Positions 1 to 7,145 of a stretch of DNA of 16,855 nt are shown in pieces. The stretch covers positions 1-16,855 of the forward strand of contig JAQXFT010000222.1 in NCBI GenBank assembly GCA_029005335.1, written 5' to 3'. The position numbers and the translations under genes are program-made. Numbering within the stretch: position 1 is the first letter of the stretch; each line of letters opens with the position of its first letter. Below the pieces are notes generated by a model, which saw only the letters and a list, made by a program, of their open reading frames with translations, did not search any database and was not told the origin of the DNA. This DNA comes from Oscillospiraceae bacterium (lineage in GTDB: Bacteria; Bacillota; Clostridia; Oscillospirales; Ruminococcaceae).

Positions 1-1920
1 AACGTAATGCCTATGGTATTCGGTAACCTCAACGAAGAATCCGGTACTGGTGTTGCATTTACCCGTGACCCTGCTACCGGTGAAAAGAAGCTCATGGGCG
101 AATTCCTCAAGAACGCTCAGGGCGAAGACGTTGTTGCCGGTGTCCGCACTCCTATGCCTATCGCTCAGATGGAACAGGAATTCCCTGAAGCTTATGCTGA
201 ATTTGTTAAGGTTTGCGATATTCTCGAAAATCACTACCACGATATGCAGGATATGGAATTTACTGTTGAAAACAAGAAGCTCTATATGCTTCAGTGCCGT
301 AACGGTAAGAGAACTGCTCAGGCTGCTCTCCAGATTGCATGCGACCTCGTTGACGAAGGCCACAAGACTGAAGCTGAAGCTGTTGCTATGATTGACCCAA
401 GAAATCTTGACACACTTCTCCACCCACAGTTCGATGCAAAGGCTCTCAAGGCTGCTACTCCTCTCGGAAAGGGTCTCGGTGCATCTCCTGGTGCTGCATG
501 CGGTAAGGTTGTATTTACAGCTGATGATGCTGAAGCCTGGGACGCTAAGGGCGAAAAGGTTGTTCTCGTAAGACTTGAAACTTCACCTGAAGATATCACA
601 GGTATGAAGGTTGCTCAGGGTATCCTCACAGTTCGTGGCGGTATGACTTCACACGCTGCCGTTGTTGCTCGTGGTATGGGTACTTGCTGTGTATCAGGCT
701 GCGGCGACATCAAGATGGACGAGGTTAACAAGAAGTTTGAACTCGGCGGAAAAACATTCGTTGAAGGCGATTACATCTCTATCGACGGTACAACAGGTAA
801 TATCTATGAAGGTATCATTCCTACTGTTGATGCTCAGATTGCTGGTACATTCGGAAGAGTTATGGCATGGGCTGACAAGTACAGAAAGCTTAAGGTAAGA
901 ACTAACGCTGATACTCCTGCTGATGCTAAGAAAGCTCGTGAACTCGGTGCTGAAGGTATCGGTCTCTGCCGTACAGAACACATGTTCTTTGACCCTGCAA
1001 GAATCGGTGCATTCCGTGAAATGATTTGCTCCGACAGCGTTGAAGCAAGAGAAAAGGCTCTCGACAAGATTGAACCTATGCAGCAGGCTGACTTTGAAGC
1101 TCTTTATGAAGCTCTTGAAGGCGCTCCTGTTTGTATCAGATTCCTTGACCCGCCTCTCCACGAATTCGTTCCTACTGAAGAAGATGACATCAAGGCTCTC
1201 GCTGATGCTCAGGGCAAGAGCGTTGAGGATATCAAGGCTATAATCGCTTCACTCCACGAATTTAACCCGATGATGGGTCACAGAGGCTGCCGTCTTGCTG
1301 TAACATATCCCGAAATTGCTAAGATGCAGACAAAGGCTGTTATCAAGGCTGCTATCAATGTTAAGAAGGCTCACCCTGACTGGACAATCGTTCCTGAAAT
1401 CATGATTCCTCTTGTAGGTGAAGTTAAGGAACTTAAATTCGTTAAGAAGGTTGTTGTTGAAACTGCTGATGCTGCTATCGCTGAAGCCGGTGTTGAACTC
1501 AAGTATGAAGTAGGTACTATGATTGAAATTCCAAGAGCTTGCCTTACAGCTGATGAAATTGCTGCTAATGCTGACTTCTTCTGCTTCGGTACAAACGACC
1601 TTACACAGATGACATTCGGTTTCTCAAGAGACGATGCAGGTAAGTTCCTCGATGCTTACTATGACAAGAAGATTTTCGAGAACGACCCATTCGCTAAGCT
1701 CGACCAGACCGGTGTTGGTAAGCTTATGGATATGGCTATCAAACTTGGTAAGCCTGTAAATCCAAATCTCCATATCGGTATCTGCGGCGAACACGGCGGT
1801 GACCCGACATCTGTTGAATTCTGCCACAAGATTGGTCTCGACTATGTATCCTGCTCACCATTCAGAGTTCCGATTGCAAGACGTGCTGCTGCTCAGGCTG
1901 CTATCAACGAAGCTAAGTAA
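1..1920 (+). CDS. ppdK: Pyruvate, phosphate dikinase (PPDK), 5'-truncated by window edge
   Basis: The enzyme interconverts pyruvate + ATP + Pi with PEP + AMP + PPi; in anaerobic Clostridia it usually runs in the glycolytic direction using PPi. The frame is open from base 1 (Asn-Val-Met...), so the ATG at 7 is internal and not the start. 639 residues are present; the family is about 870-880, so roughly 240 N-terminal residues (most of the ATP-grasp nucleotide-binding domain) lie outside. The visible part starts at the end of that domain (VFGN, SGTGVAFTRDP). It then has the swivelling phosphohistidine domain with GGMTSHAAVVARGMG, the phosphorylated His being codon 652-654, and the C-terminal PEP/pyruvate TIM barrel (CRTEHMFF near 960-987, GTNDLTQMTFGFSRDD near 1588-1635, catalytic Cys in GICGEHGGDP at 1783-1785). 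Codon use is strongly biased (GCT, CTC, AAG, GGT), as in a highly expressed gene. A terminator follows directly. Confidence 0.98.
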   Translation, partial: NVMPMVFGNLNEESGTGVAFTRDPATGEKKLMGEFLKNAQGEDVVAGVRTPMPIAQMEQEFPEAYAEFVKVCDILENHYHDMQDMEFTVENKKLYMLQCRNGKRTAQAALQIACDLVDEGHKTEAEAVAMIDPRNLDTLLHPQFDAKALKAATPLGKGLGASPGAACGKVVFTADDAEAWDAKGEKVVLVRLETSPEDITGMKVAQGILTVRGGMTSHAAVVARGMGTCCVSGCGDIKMDEVNKKFELGGKTFVEGDYISIDGTTGNIYEGIIPTVDAQIAGTFGRVMAWADKYRKLKVRTNADTPADAKKARELGAEGIGLCRTEHMFFDPARIGAFREMICSDSVEAREKALDKIEPMQQADFEALYEALEGAPVCIRFLDPPLHEFVPTEEDDIKALADAQGKSVEDIKAIIASLHEFNPMMGHRGCRLAVTYPEIAKMQTKAVIKAAINVKKAHPDWTIVPEIMIPLVGEVKELKFVKKVVVETADAAIAEAGVELKYEVGTMIEIPRACLTADEIAANADFFCFGTNDLTQMTFGFSRDDAGKFLDAYYDKKIFENDPFAKLDQTGVGKLMDMAIKLGKPVNPNLHIGICGEHGGDPTSVEFCHKIGLDYVSCSPFRVPIARRAAAQAAINEAK

Positions 1921-1946
1921 TTCTGAATTTAAAAAAAGATTTTTTA

Positions 1947-1980
1947 CCCCGTCCGGATTTCTCCGAACGGGGATTTTTTT
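1947..1980 (+). terminator. Rho-independent terminator of ppdK
   Basis: Stem CCCCGT-C-CGGA (1947-1957) pairs with TCCG-A-ACGGGG (1962-1972) around a TTTC loop, with one C/A mismatch. A T run follows (1974-1980). It lies 27 bases after the ppdK stop and separates ppdK from spoVAC. Confidence 0.93.
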
Positions 1981-2009
1981 GAATAAAACCGGATTTTCTA
2001 TGCAGAATA
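1981..2009 (+). promoter_or_regulatory. Possible sigma-G/sigma-F-like promoter of spoVAC
   Basis: GAATA (1981-1985), preceded by T so reading TGAATA, is followed after 17 bases by CAGAATA (2003-2009). The forespore sigma-G consensus is about GHATR and CATWHTA, so only one -10 position departs. No good sigma-A -35 is present. Weak point: a start about 7 bases past 2009 would fall within the ribosome binding site (2014-2020), leaving a leader of only about 14 bases. Confidence 0.3.
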
Positions 2010-2029
2010 ATATAAAGGAGTGATTTTTT

Positions 2030-2470
2030 ATGAACATAACACCTGAACTTTACAGCGATATGTGCAAGAATGCATCGCCGAAATCGAATATAAAAATTGA
2101 TGCAACAATGGCATTTCTGATAGGCGGAGCTATATGTGCATTGGGACAAATCATTATGAAAATTTTCATGTATTTTGATTTTGAAAAGGATACAGCCTCA
2201 GCATGGACATCTGTTATATTAGTAGGACTGAGTACAATTTTAACAGGATTCGGGAAATATGAAAAGCTTGCAAAGCATGCCGGAGCAGGTACTCTTGTAC
2301 CAATAACGGGTTTTTCAAATGCAATTGCTTCCTCTGCAATTGAAGCAAAATCTGAGGGATTCATACTGGGAGTAGGAGCGAAAATCTTTACAATTGCAGG
2401 GCCTGTCATATTATATGGCTGTTCGGCATCTGTAATATACGGGCTGATATATTATTTTATCACGCTTTAA
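2030..2470 (+). CDS. spoVAC: Stage V sporulation protein AC (SpoVAC)
   Basis: SpoVAC is an inner-forespore-membrane subunit of the SpoVA channel, which moves Ca-dipicolinic acid into the spore and releases it at germination; in Bacillus it has mechanosensitive channel behaviour. The protein is 146 aa, close to the usual 150. It has hydrophobic segments at about 26-48, 58-75 and 117-145. The diagnostic family block is present: AGAGTLVPITGFSNAIASSA (84-103) followed by the AKSEGFILGVGAKIF segment (106-120). AAAGGAG at 2014-2020 sits 9 bases before the ATG. Normally spoVAC is followed by spoVAD and spoVAE; here the next genes are convergent vanY copies, so it stands alone. It may be a relic or a solo channel in a rarely sporulating lineage, or its partners may lie elsewhere. 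Family assignment is firm; sporulation ability is not shown. Confidence 0.92.
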   Translation: MNITPELYSDMCKNASPKSNIKIDATMAFLIGGAICALGQIIMKIFMYFDFEKDTASAWTSVILVGLSTILTGFGKYEKLAKHAGAGTLVPITGFSNAIASSAIEAKSEGFILGVGAKIFTIAGPVILYGCSASVIYGLIYYFITL

Positions 2471-2474
2471 AAAA

Positions 2475-2502
2475 TGGCGGTCAATTTAAAAATTGACCGC
2501 CA
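2475..2502 (-). terminator. Terminator hairpin between convergent spoVAC and vanY copy 1
   Basis: A perfect 12-bp inverted repeat, TGGCGGTCAATT (2475-2486) / AATTGACCGCCA (2491-2502), has a 4-base loop. On the minus strand the stem is followed by a T run (complement of the A tract 2469-2474), so it is chiefly the terminator of the minus-strand carboxypeptidase gene. On the plus strand the downstream T richness is weaker, but it probably also stops spoVAC. Confidence 0.9.
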
Positions 2503-2506
2503 GTGC

Positions 2507-3799
2507 TTAATTCTTATATACCGAATCTATACCGAGAAATTCCTCAAGAGTAAGACCGCTGTTATATACCTCTGTAGCTGTTTCGATTCCGAGATATCTT
2601 ATATGCCATGGTTCATATTTATAGCCTGTGATATGTTCCTTACCCTGAGGATAACGGATTATAAAGCCATATTCATGGGCGTGGTCGGCAAGCCAGACTG
2701 CCTCAGGAGTATCAGCAAATGAATCATCTATTGAATTTACATCTATTGCAAGCCCTGTCTGATGTTCTGAATGTCCGGGACGTGCTGAGAATGTATCAGC
2801 CGATTCCTGACCGTAATTGCTGACATAGTTATTATAGATTCTGTCCTGAGTTTCATATGAGCGGAAGCCGGAAGAAAGATATATATCAAGACCCTCTTCA
2901 GCAGCAGCCTCGGAAAGTTCATAAAAAGCAGATTCAGTTTCGGAATCAAGACCGGGATTATAGTCCGAAGGCAAAGCATAGGTTTTATTTGCAATAAGGA
3001 TTCCGCCGATATATGTAGGTTCATCAGTCTGCGGAGCAGTTGTGCTTTCAGTAGAATCAGTATTTTCAGTTTCAGACGGAATACCATTTCCGACAGTCAC
3101 AGTTACTTCTGCATATACTTCCGGATTGCTTACAGAGCTTACTCTGATAGTACATACTCCTGAGCCTACTGCTGTAATATTGCCTTCATAATCAACGGTT
3201 GCTACAGATTCATCTGAAGATTCCCATTTTTCGGACTTATCCTCAATGGTATCAGACATGGTAACAAGGGGCATTTTGGGTTCATCACCGACTTCCATAC
3301 TGCATTCATAGAAAGTAAGTGTTATCAATGAATTATTAACAGTAGTGCTTTCTGAGGTAGTTTCAGGAATCTCCTCCGAATCATCATAGGGTCTGGTGGG
3401 ACTTACAGCAGGTCTTGGAGATGTCACATACTGAACAGTAGCAGGCTGAGTGACAATACTTTTTGCTGTGGTAATCTGAACAGATGATACATTTGTTGTT
3501 GCAGTAACAGTATCAGATTCTTTTACAGAAGATACTGAGTTTAAAGCAGATACTGTCTGAGATGTAACAGTACGTGTGGAAACGATTTCCGCAGCAGTTC
3601 CGGTAACATCGGATAAAGCAGTTGTTGCTGTCCCAGTACTTATTACACCTTCGCCCTTTACAGTATCATCATCTTTCTTTCCGGAGAAAAGCAGCGATGA
3701 AGCAAAAATGATGATAAGAAGAAGAAGCGTAATAAAAACGAGATATGCAATTCTCATATTCACATTCTTATTGGTGGTTTTTTTTTCAGGTTCTGACAT
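2507..3799 (-). CDS. Membrane-anchored VanY-type D-alanyl-D-alanine carboxypeptidase with Ig-like (BIG2) domain, copy 1
   Basis: A predicted zinc D,D-carboxypeptidase that removes the terminal D-Ala from peptidoglycan stem peptides outside the membrane. In its 430 aa: short cytoplasmic N-terminus, one TM anchor at about 17-38, Ser/Thr/Val-rich linker (50-157), a bacterial Ig-like BIG2 domain (about 158-237, with KWESSDESVATVD and GNITAVGSGVCTIRVSS), a second Thr/Glu linker (240-262), then the VanY domain (266-430). Active-site signature: SGFRS (R313), SEHQTGLAID giving ligands H346 and D353, and EPWH giving catalytic E396 and ligand H399. It starts at the ATG 3799-3797 with AGAAAGGA upstream. 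It is a tandem paralogue of the gene at 3940-5115: the BIG2 and VanY domains align closely while the linkers have diverged. It could be called a D-Ala-D-Ala or L,D-specific carboxypeptidase; exact substrate is not settled by sequence. Confidence 0.93.
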   Translation of the reverse strand: MSEPEKKTTNKNVNMRIAYLVFITLLLLIIIFASSLLFSGKKDDDTVKGEGVISTGTATTALSDVTGTAAEIVSTRTVTSQTVSALNSVSSVKESDTVTATTNVSSVQITTAKSIVTQPATVQYVTSPRPAVSPTRPYDDSEEIPETTSESTTVNNSLITLTFYECSMEVGDEPKMPLVTMSDTIEDKSEKWESSDESVATVDYEGNITAVGSGVCTIRVSSVSNPEVYAEVTVTVGNGIPSETENTDSTESTTAPQTDEPTYIGGILIANKTYALPSDYNPGLDSETESAFYELSEAAAEEGLDIYLSSGFRSYETQDRIYNNYVSNYGQESADTFSARPGHSEHQTGLAIDVNSIDDSFADTPEAVWLADHAHEYGFIIRYPQGKEHITGYKYEPWHIRYLGIETATEVYNSGLTLEEFLGIDSVYKN

Positions 3800-3837
3800 T
3801 ATTCAACAAATCCTTTCTGATTTTTATCTCTGAGAAT

Positions 3838-3865
3838 ATTTTACCACAAAAAATAACAATGTCAA
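3838..3865 (-). promoter_or_regulatory. Sigma-A promoter of vanY copy 1
   Basis: On the minus strand, TTGACA (complement of 3860-3865) is separated by 16 bases from TAAAAT (complement of 3838-3843). The leader downstream carries AATATTCTCA and TCAGAAAGGATTTGT, both also found in the leader of the second copy. Confidence 0.75.
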
Positions 3866-3891
3866 GTATTTTTTCAGATTAAAATGAATTG

Positions 3892-3920
3892 AAAAAAAGA
3901 GGCGGAAGATGTCCGCCTCT
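3892..3920 (-). terminator. Terminator of vanY copy 2
   Basis: A perfect 9-bp stem, AGAGGCGGA (3898-3906) / TCCGCCTCT (3912-3920), has a 5-base loop. On the minus strand it is followed by a T run (complement of 3892-3898). It lies about 20 bases past the stop of the gene at 3940-5115 and upstream of the copy 1 promoter, so the two copies are separate transcription units. Confidence 0.9.
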
Positions 3921-3939
3921 GCCGATAAAATTCATAAAG

Positions 3940-5115
3940 TCAATTCTGATATACAGAATCTATACCGAGAAACTCCTCAAGAGTAAGTCCGCTGTTATAA
4001 ACCTCAGTAGCCTTTTCAACACCGAGGTATCTTATATGCCATGGTTCATATTTATAGCCTGTAATACCTTCCTTACCCTTTGGATATCTGATAATGAAGC
4101 CATATTCATGGGCATGATTTGCAAGCCATACCGCCTCAGGAGTACCGTCAAAGGAATCGTCTATGGTATTCACGTCAATCGCAAGTCCTGTCTGATGCTC
4201 TGAATATCCGGGGCGTGCTGAAAATGTATCGGCTGATGCCTGCCCGTAGGCGTCCACATAATTATTATAAATGCTGTTCTGTTCATCAAACGAGCGGAAA
4301 CCGGAAGAAAGATATATATCAAGTCCCTCTTCAGCAGCAGCTTCTGAAAGCTGATTGAAAGCTGATTCCGCTTCAGAATTAAATCCGGGATTATAATTTT
4401 CAGGGAGTGAGTAAGTTTTATTTGCTATGAGTATTCCCTGAACATAGGTTAAACCATTAATTTTTCTTATCTGATTAGTTGATGGCATTACAGTAGTGGT
4501 AACTGTCTGTCCGTTCTGATTGGAATTATAGGATACTGTCTGAGATGCCACGGGAACTATACCTTCTTCATTCATAACATTCACCTTTACTTCAGCATAA
4601 GCCTGAGGATTGCTTACAGAACTTACAGTAACGAAGCATACTCCGGGACTTACTGCCGTAATATTTCCCTGCCAGTCAACAGTTGCTATTGATTCATCTG
4701 AGGACTCCCACTTTTCGGTTAAATCCACAGCCGTATCCGGAAGCATAGTTACATAGGGCTGTACTGTATCTCCGATATCCAAATCGCAGGTATAGAAAGT
4801 CAGCTCTATTGAACGGACTATTGCAGGGTCATCAGCCAATGAGGTATCTGAGGTCTGCGTATGTGAGGAGTCCGTAACAGAATCTATAATAGTACCTGTC
4901 TGCACCGGAGTAGTCTTACTGACGGAAGAAGTCGTTATAGCTTCGGTTTTAATAGCTTCTGAATTTTCCCCCCTGCCGTTCTTGTCATTTCCGGAACAGG
5001 AAGAAGCTATTGAATAGATAATTATAATCAGAAGAAGTATGATAATTGCAAGAGCCGTCATTCTTCTTCTTCTGAAAGTCTGCTGAGTAACTCTCTTTTT
5101 TTTCTTCTGAGGCAT
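3940..5115 (-). CDS. Membrane-anchored VanY-type D-alanyl-D-alanine carboxypeptidase with Ig-like (BIG2) domain, copy 2
   Basis: Same architecture and predicted reaction as the neighbouring copy, in 391 aa: Lys/Arg-rich cytoplasmic N-terminus (4-18), TM anchor at about 20-39, shorter Ser/Thr linker (40-100), BIG2-like domain (about 102-181), Asn/Gln/Thr linker (185-220), VanY domain (226-391). Active-site residues are intact: R274 in SGFRS, H307 and D314 in SEHQTGLAID, E357 and H360 in EPWH. A difference from copy 1 is PGYSEH instead of PGHSEH just before the metal site; that position is not a metal ligand, so activity is expected. Cys40 follows the hydrophobic segment, but SIASSC is a poor lipobox and the charged N-region is long, so a TM anchor is preferred. 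Start ATG 5115-5113 has AGAAAGGA upstream. It has its own promoter and terminator and lies just downstream of the histidine kinase gene. Confidence 0.93.
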   Translation of the reverse strand: MPQKKKKRVTQQTFRRRRMTALAIIILLLIIIIYSIASSCSGNDKNGRGENSEAIKTEAITTSSVSKTTPVQTGTIIDSVTDSSHTQTSDTSLADDPAIVRSIELTFYTCDLDIGDTVQPYVTMLPDTAVDLTEKWESSDESIATVDWQGNITAVSPGVCFVTVSSVSNPQAYAEVKVNVMNEEGIVPVASQTVSYNSNQNGQTVTTTVMPSTNQIRKINGLTYVQGILIANKTYSLPENYNPGFNSEAESAFNQLSEAAAEEGLDIYLSSGFRSFDEQNSIYNNYVDAYGQASADTFSARPGYSEHQTGLAIDVNTIDDSFDGTPEAVWLANHAHEYGFIIRYPKGKEGITGYKYEPWHIRYLGVEKATEVYNSGLTLEEFLGIDSVYQN

Positions 5116-5152
5116 ATTTTACAAATCCTTTCTGAAAAAATATTATGAGAAT

Positions 5153-5181
5153 ATTATAGCATAAAAGATAATAAATGTCAC
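5153..5181 (-). promoter_or_regulatory. Sigma-A promoter of vanY copy 2
   Basis: On the minus strand, GTGACA (complement of 5176-5181) is 17 bases from a perfect TATAAT (complement of 5153-5158). The leader of about 30 bases contains TCAGAAAGGATTTGT, identical to the copy 1 leader. Confidence 0.85.
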
Positions 5182-5208
5182 GCATTTTCAAAAGTTTACT
5201 GAATTTTT

Positions 5209-5228
5209 GTATAATATGCTGATTATAC
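5209..5228. repeat. Inverted repeat upstream of the vanY copy 2 promoter
   Basis: GTATAAT (5209-5215) and ATTATAC (5222-5228) form a perfect 7-bp dyad with a 6-base spacer. It lies about 28 bases upstream of the -35 of the vanY copy 2 promoter, in the gap after the kinase gene. It is a possible operator; it is too AT-rich and too far from a T run to be a terminator. Confidence 0.4.
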
Positions 5229-5258
5229 CGTTAATAATTTGGAAGCAGTGAATATTTT

Positions 5259-7145
5259 TTACTGCATGGTTATTATGAACTTTATATATTTTCCCTGAGA
5301 GTTTTCTATATTAAGTTTAAACTTATGATAATCTATAATTGACCTTGCAATAGCAAGTCCGAGACCATATCCGCCGGTATTTCTGGAGCGTGAATCATCA
5401 CTCCGGTAAAATCTTTCAAAGATTTTATCCTTTTCGTCATCACGTATTCCTGAACCGGTATTATATACGGAGAATATTTTTTTATCTCCGGATTTTGTGA
5501 GAGATACTTTTACTGTGCCGTTCTCTTCGGAATGTTTTATGGCATTATCTATAAATATAGCAAAGAGCTGTTTGCAATGGCGTTCGCTTGCAGTAAGCAT
5601 TATATTTTCCTCAACGTCAACATCAAATTTTTTATGGGCTTCAAAAGCCTGACATTCAAAAGGAAGTGCAGTATTCATGACAGCCTGACTTAAATTAAAT
5701 TCTGAGAAGGTCATATTTGCGGAATTATTTTCAAGTCTGGTGAGATTTAAAAGGTCATTTACAAGGAGGCTCATTCTGTAAGCCTGAGACTGTATATAAT
5801 TAAGCCATTTGTTATTCCCTATTTCTCCGGAAAGAACATCAGCATTTGCAGATATTATTGTAAGAGGAGTTTTAAGCTCATGACTTGCATCAGATATAAA
5901 CTGCTTCTGCTTTTCAAATGCCTGCTGTACGGGTTCAATGCTCTTGTGCGAAAGAAATACAACAAGTACTGACAGGAGTACAAAGCTTATTGAGCCTATC
6001 ATAACAGTTGTTTTCATAAGATTGTTGAGAATTTCTATTTCAGCACTTTTATCAGTAAATACAAGGACTGTGCCATTAGGCTTCTCAGATATGCAGAATT
6101 GCAGGGATTCAAGCATACCGCTTGAAGCTCCGTCATCAAGAATAGAATCAATATATCTCTGTGCAAGAGAGTTGTCTATATCATCATTGTTAAAAATATC
6201 AAGAAGCTTTCCGGAGGCATCTGCCATAAGTACAAAATAATCTATTGAATCTATTTTTTTTGGGGGAATATCATTGATATGCTTTTTCTGAACAGGTGCA
6301 ACGGCATTAAGTACATAGTAATCCATGAGAATATCTGCTCCCGAAAAGCTCAGATTTTCAATATCATCATGATAATTTTCGGGAGAGTACCAGTCATATC
6401 TCTCAGGTCGCTGAGGAATAAAGGAATCATAATTATCCTCGTCATCTTCGTAATCTTCATAATCATCATCTCTTTCAGGATAATCCGGTCTGTAATCCGG
6501 TCGGTAATCAGGAGGATAATAATCGGGCGGAAAATCATCATGCTCATAGTCCCATGGCGGAGAATCAGGCTTCTGAGGATAATCGGGAAATAATGGTTCA
6601 GTCGGAATTTCGGGAACAGGCTCGGGCTGGGGTTCAGTAATATTATCTGACGGATATTCCGTCTCCGGAGGAAAACTGTTTTCCGGCTCTGTATTTTCCG
6701 TCTGAGGCTCGGGCTGAATTTCGGGAGGATTTTCGTAGGATTCCTCAGCTTCTGTCTCCTGAATCTGTGATTCTTCCTCTGTCGTATCAGGAGGGGCTGT
6801 AGTCTGAACTGATGTAACTGTCTGTGTATGAGAGGTCTGAGTCGTCTGAGAAGTCGGGGGGGCTGTAGTATGTTCAGGAAAAAGCTCCCATTTTTCGCCT
6901 GTCATATCCGGAGCAGGCTCACCCTCGGGAATAAATGAAAACACCGATGTATTTTCATCATAATTTATATTTGAGGCTATCTTATTGAGTACAGCCTGAG
7001 ACTGTCTTTGCATCATATTTTGCATAATCAGGTTTATAGAACCAAGTACAGCTATAAATATTGCAAGTATTATGGACATAGTAATTGCCACAAATCTGAG
7101 CTGTACTTTCCGGAACATACGCTGTGTTTTTTCTTTCATATTCAT
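5259..7145 (-). CDS. Sensor histidine kinase with long Pro/Asp/Tyr-rich extracellular region
   Basis: Membrane sensor kinase predicted to phosphorylate the response regulator encoded just upstream. In its 628 aa: TM1 about 18-41, a large outer region (42-380), TM2 about 380-399, no recognisable HAMP domain, then HisKA with phospho-acceptor H422 in SDASHELKTPLT, and HATPase_c with N-box FIDNAIKHS (N534), G1 box YNTGSGI, F box IFERFYRSDD and G2 box GGYGLGLAIA. The outer region is odd: residues about 93-125 are Thr/Ser/Pro-rich, 126-195 Glu/Pro-rich, and 196-240 a Pro/Asp/Tyr run with tandem YRPD units and DDDYEDYEDDED. A more globular part (250-380) could be the actual sensing fold. The start ATG overlaps the regulator's TGA (ATGA), implying translational coupling. 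A weak hairpin (GCAGT/ACTGC, 5245-5265) lies at the stop, with no convincing terminator. The downstream vanY pair suggests an envelope signal; the ligand is unknown. Confidence 0.93.
   Translation of the reverse strand: MNMKEKTQRMFRKVQLRFVAITMSIILAIFIAVLGSINLIMQNMMQRQSQAVLNKIASNINYDENTSVFSFIPEGEPAPDMTGEKWELFPEHTTAPPTSQTTQTSHTQTVTSVQTTAPPDTTEEESQIQETEAEESYENPPEIQPEPQTENTEPENSFPPETEYPSDNITEPQPEPVPEIPTEPLFPDYPQKPDSPPWDYEHDDFPPDYYPPDYRPDYRPDYPERDDDYEDYEDDEDNYDSFIPQRPERYDWYSPENYHDDIENLSFSGADILMDYYVLNAVAPVQKKHINDIPPKKIDSIDYFVLMADASGKLLDIFNNDDIDNSLAQRYIDSILDDGASSGMLESLQFCISEKPNGTVLVFTDKSAEIEILNNLMKTTVMIGSISFVLLSVLVVFLSHKSIEPVQQAFEKQKQFISDASHELKTPLTIISANADVLSGEIGNNKWLNYIQSQAYRMSLLVNDLLNLTRLENNSANMTFSEFNLSQAVMNTALPFECQAFEAHKKFDVDVEENIMLTASERHCKQLFAIFIDNAIKHSEENGTVKVSLTKSGDKKIFSVYNTGSGIRDDEKDKIFERFYRSDDSRSRNTGGYGLGLAIARSIIDYHKFKLNIENSQGKYIKFIITMQ
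6473..6540 (-). repeat. Short in-gene tandem repeats encoding Tyr-Arg-Pro-Asp units
   Basis: On the plus strand variants of GGTCTGTAATCC / GGTCGGTAATC recur in tandem; on the coding strand they give PPDYYPPDYRPDYRPDYPE in the kinase's outer segment. Units are in frame (multiples of 3), so slippage changes length without breaking the gene. Confidence 0.7.

Noticed and set aside
318..1161. Minus-strand open frames of 77-155 codons inside ppdK
   Set aside because: They are antisense shadows of a strongly codon-biased gene, without ribosome binding sites or recognisable protein features.
4210..4230. His-to-Tyr change next to the SEHQ motif of vanY copy 2 as an inactivating mutation
   Set aside because: The metal ligands are the His of SEHQ, the Asp of LAID and the His of EPWH, all intact; the changed position is not a ligand.
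5245..5265. Terminator after the histidine kinase
   Set aside because: Only a 5-bp stem (GCAGT/ACTGC) with an 11-base loop and no T run on the minus strand; too weak to call.
6473..6540. CRISPR-like short repeats
   Set aside because: The repeats are 12-15 bases, contiguous and in frame within the kinase gene; they encode Tyr-Arg-Pro-Asp units and have no spacers.
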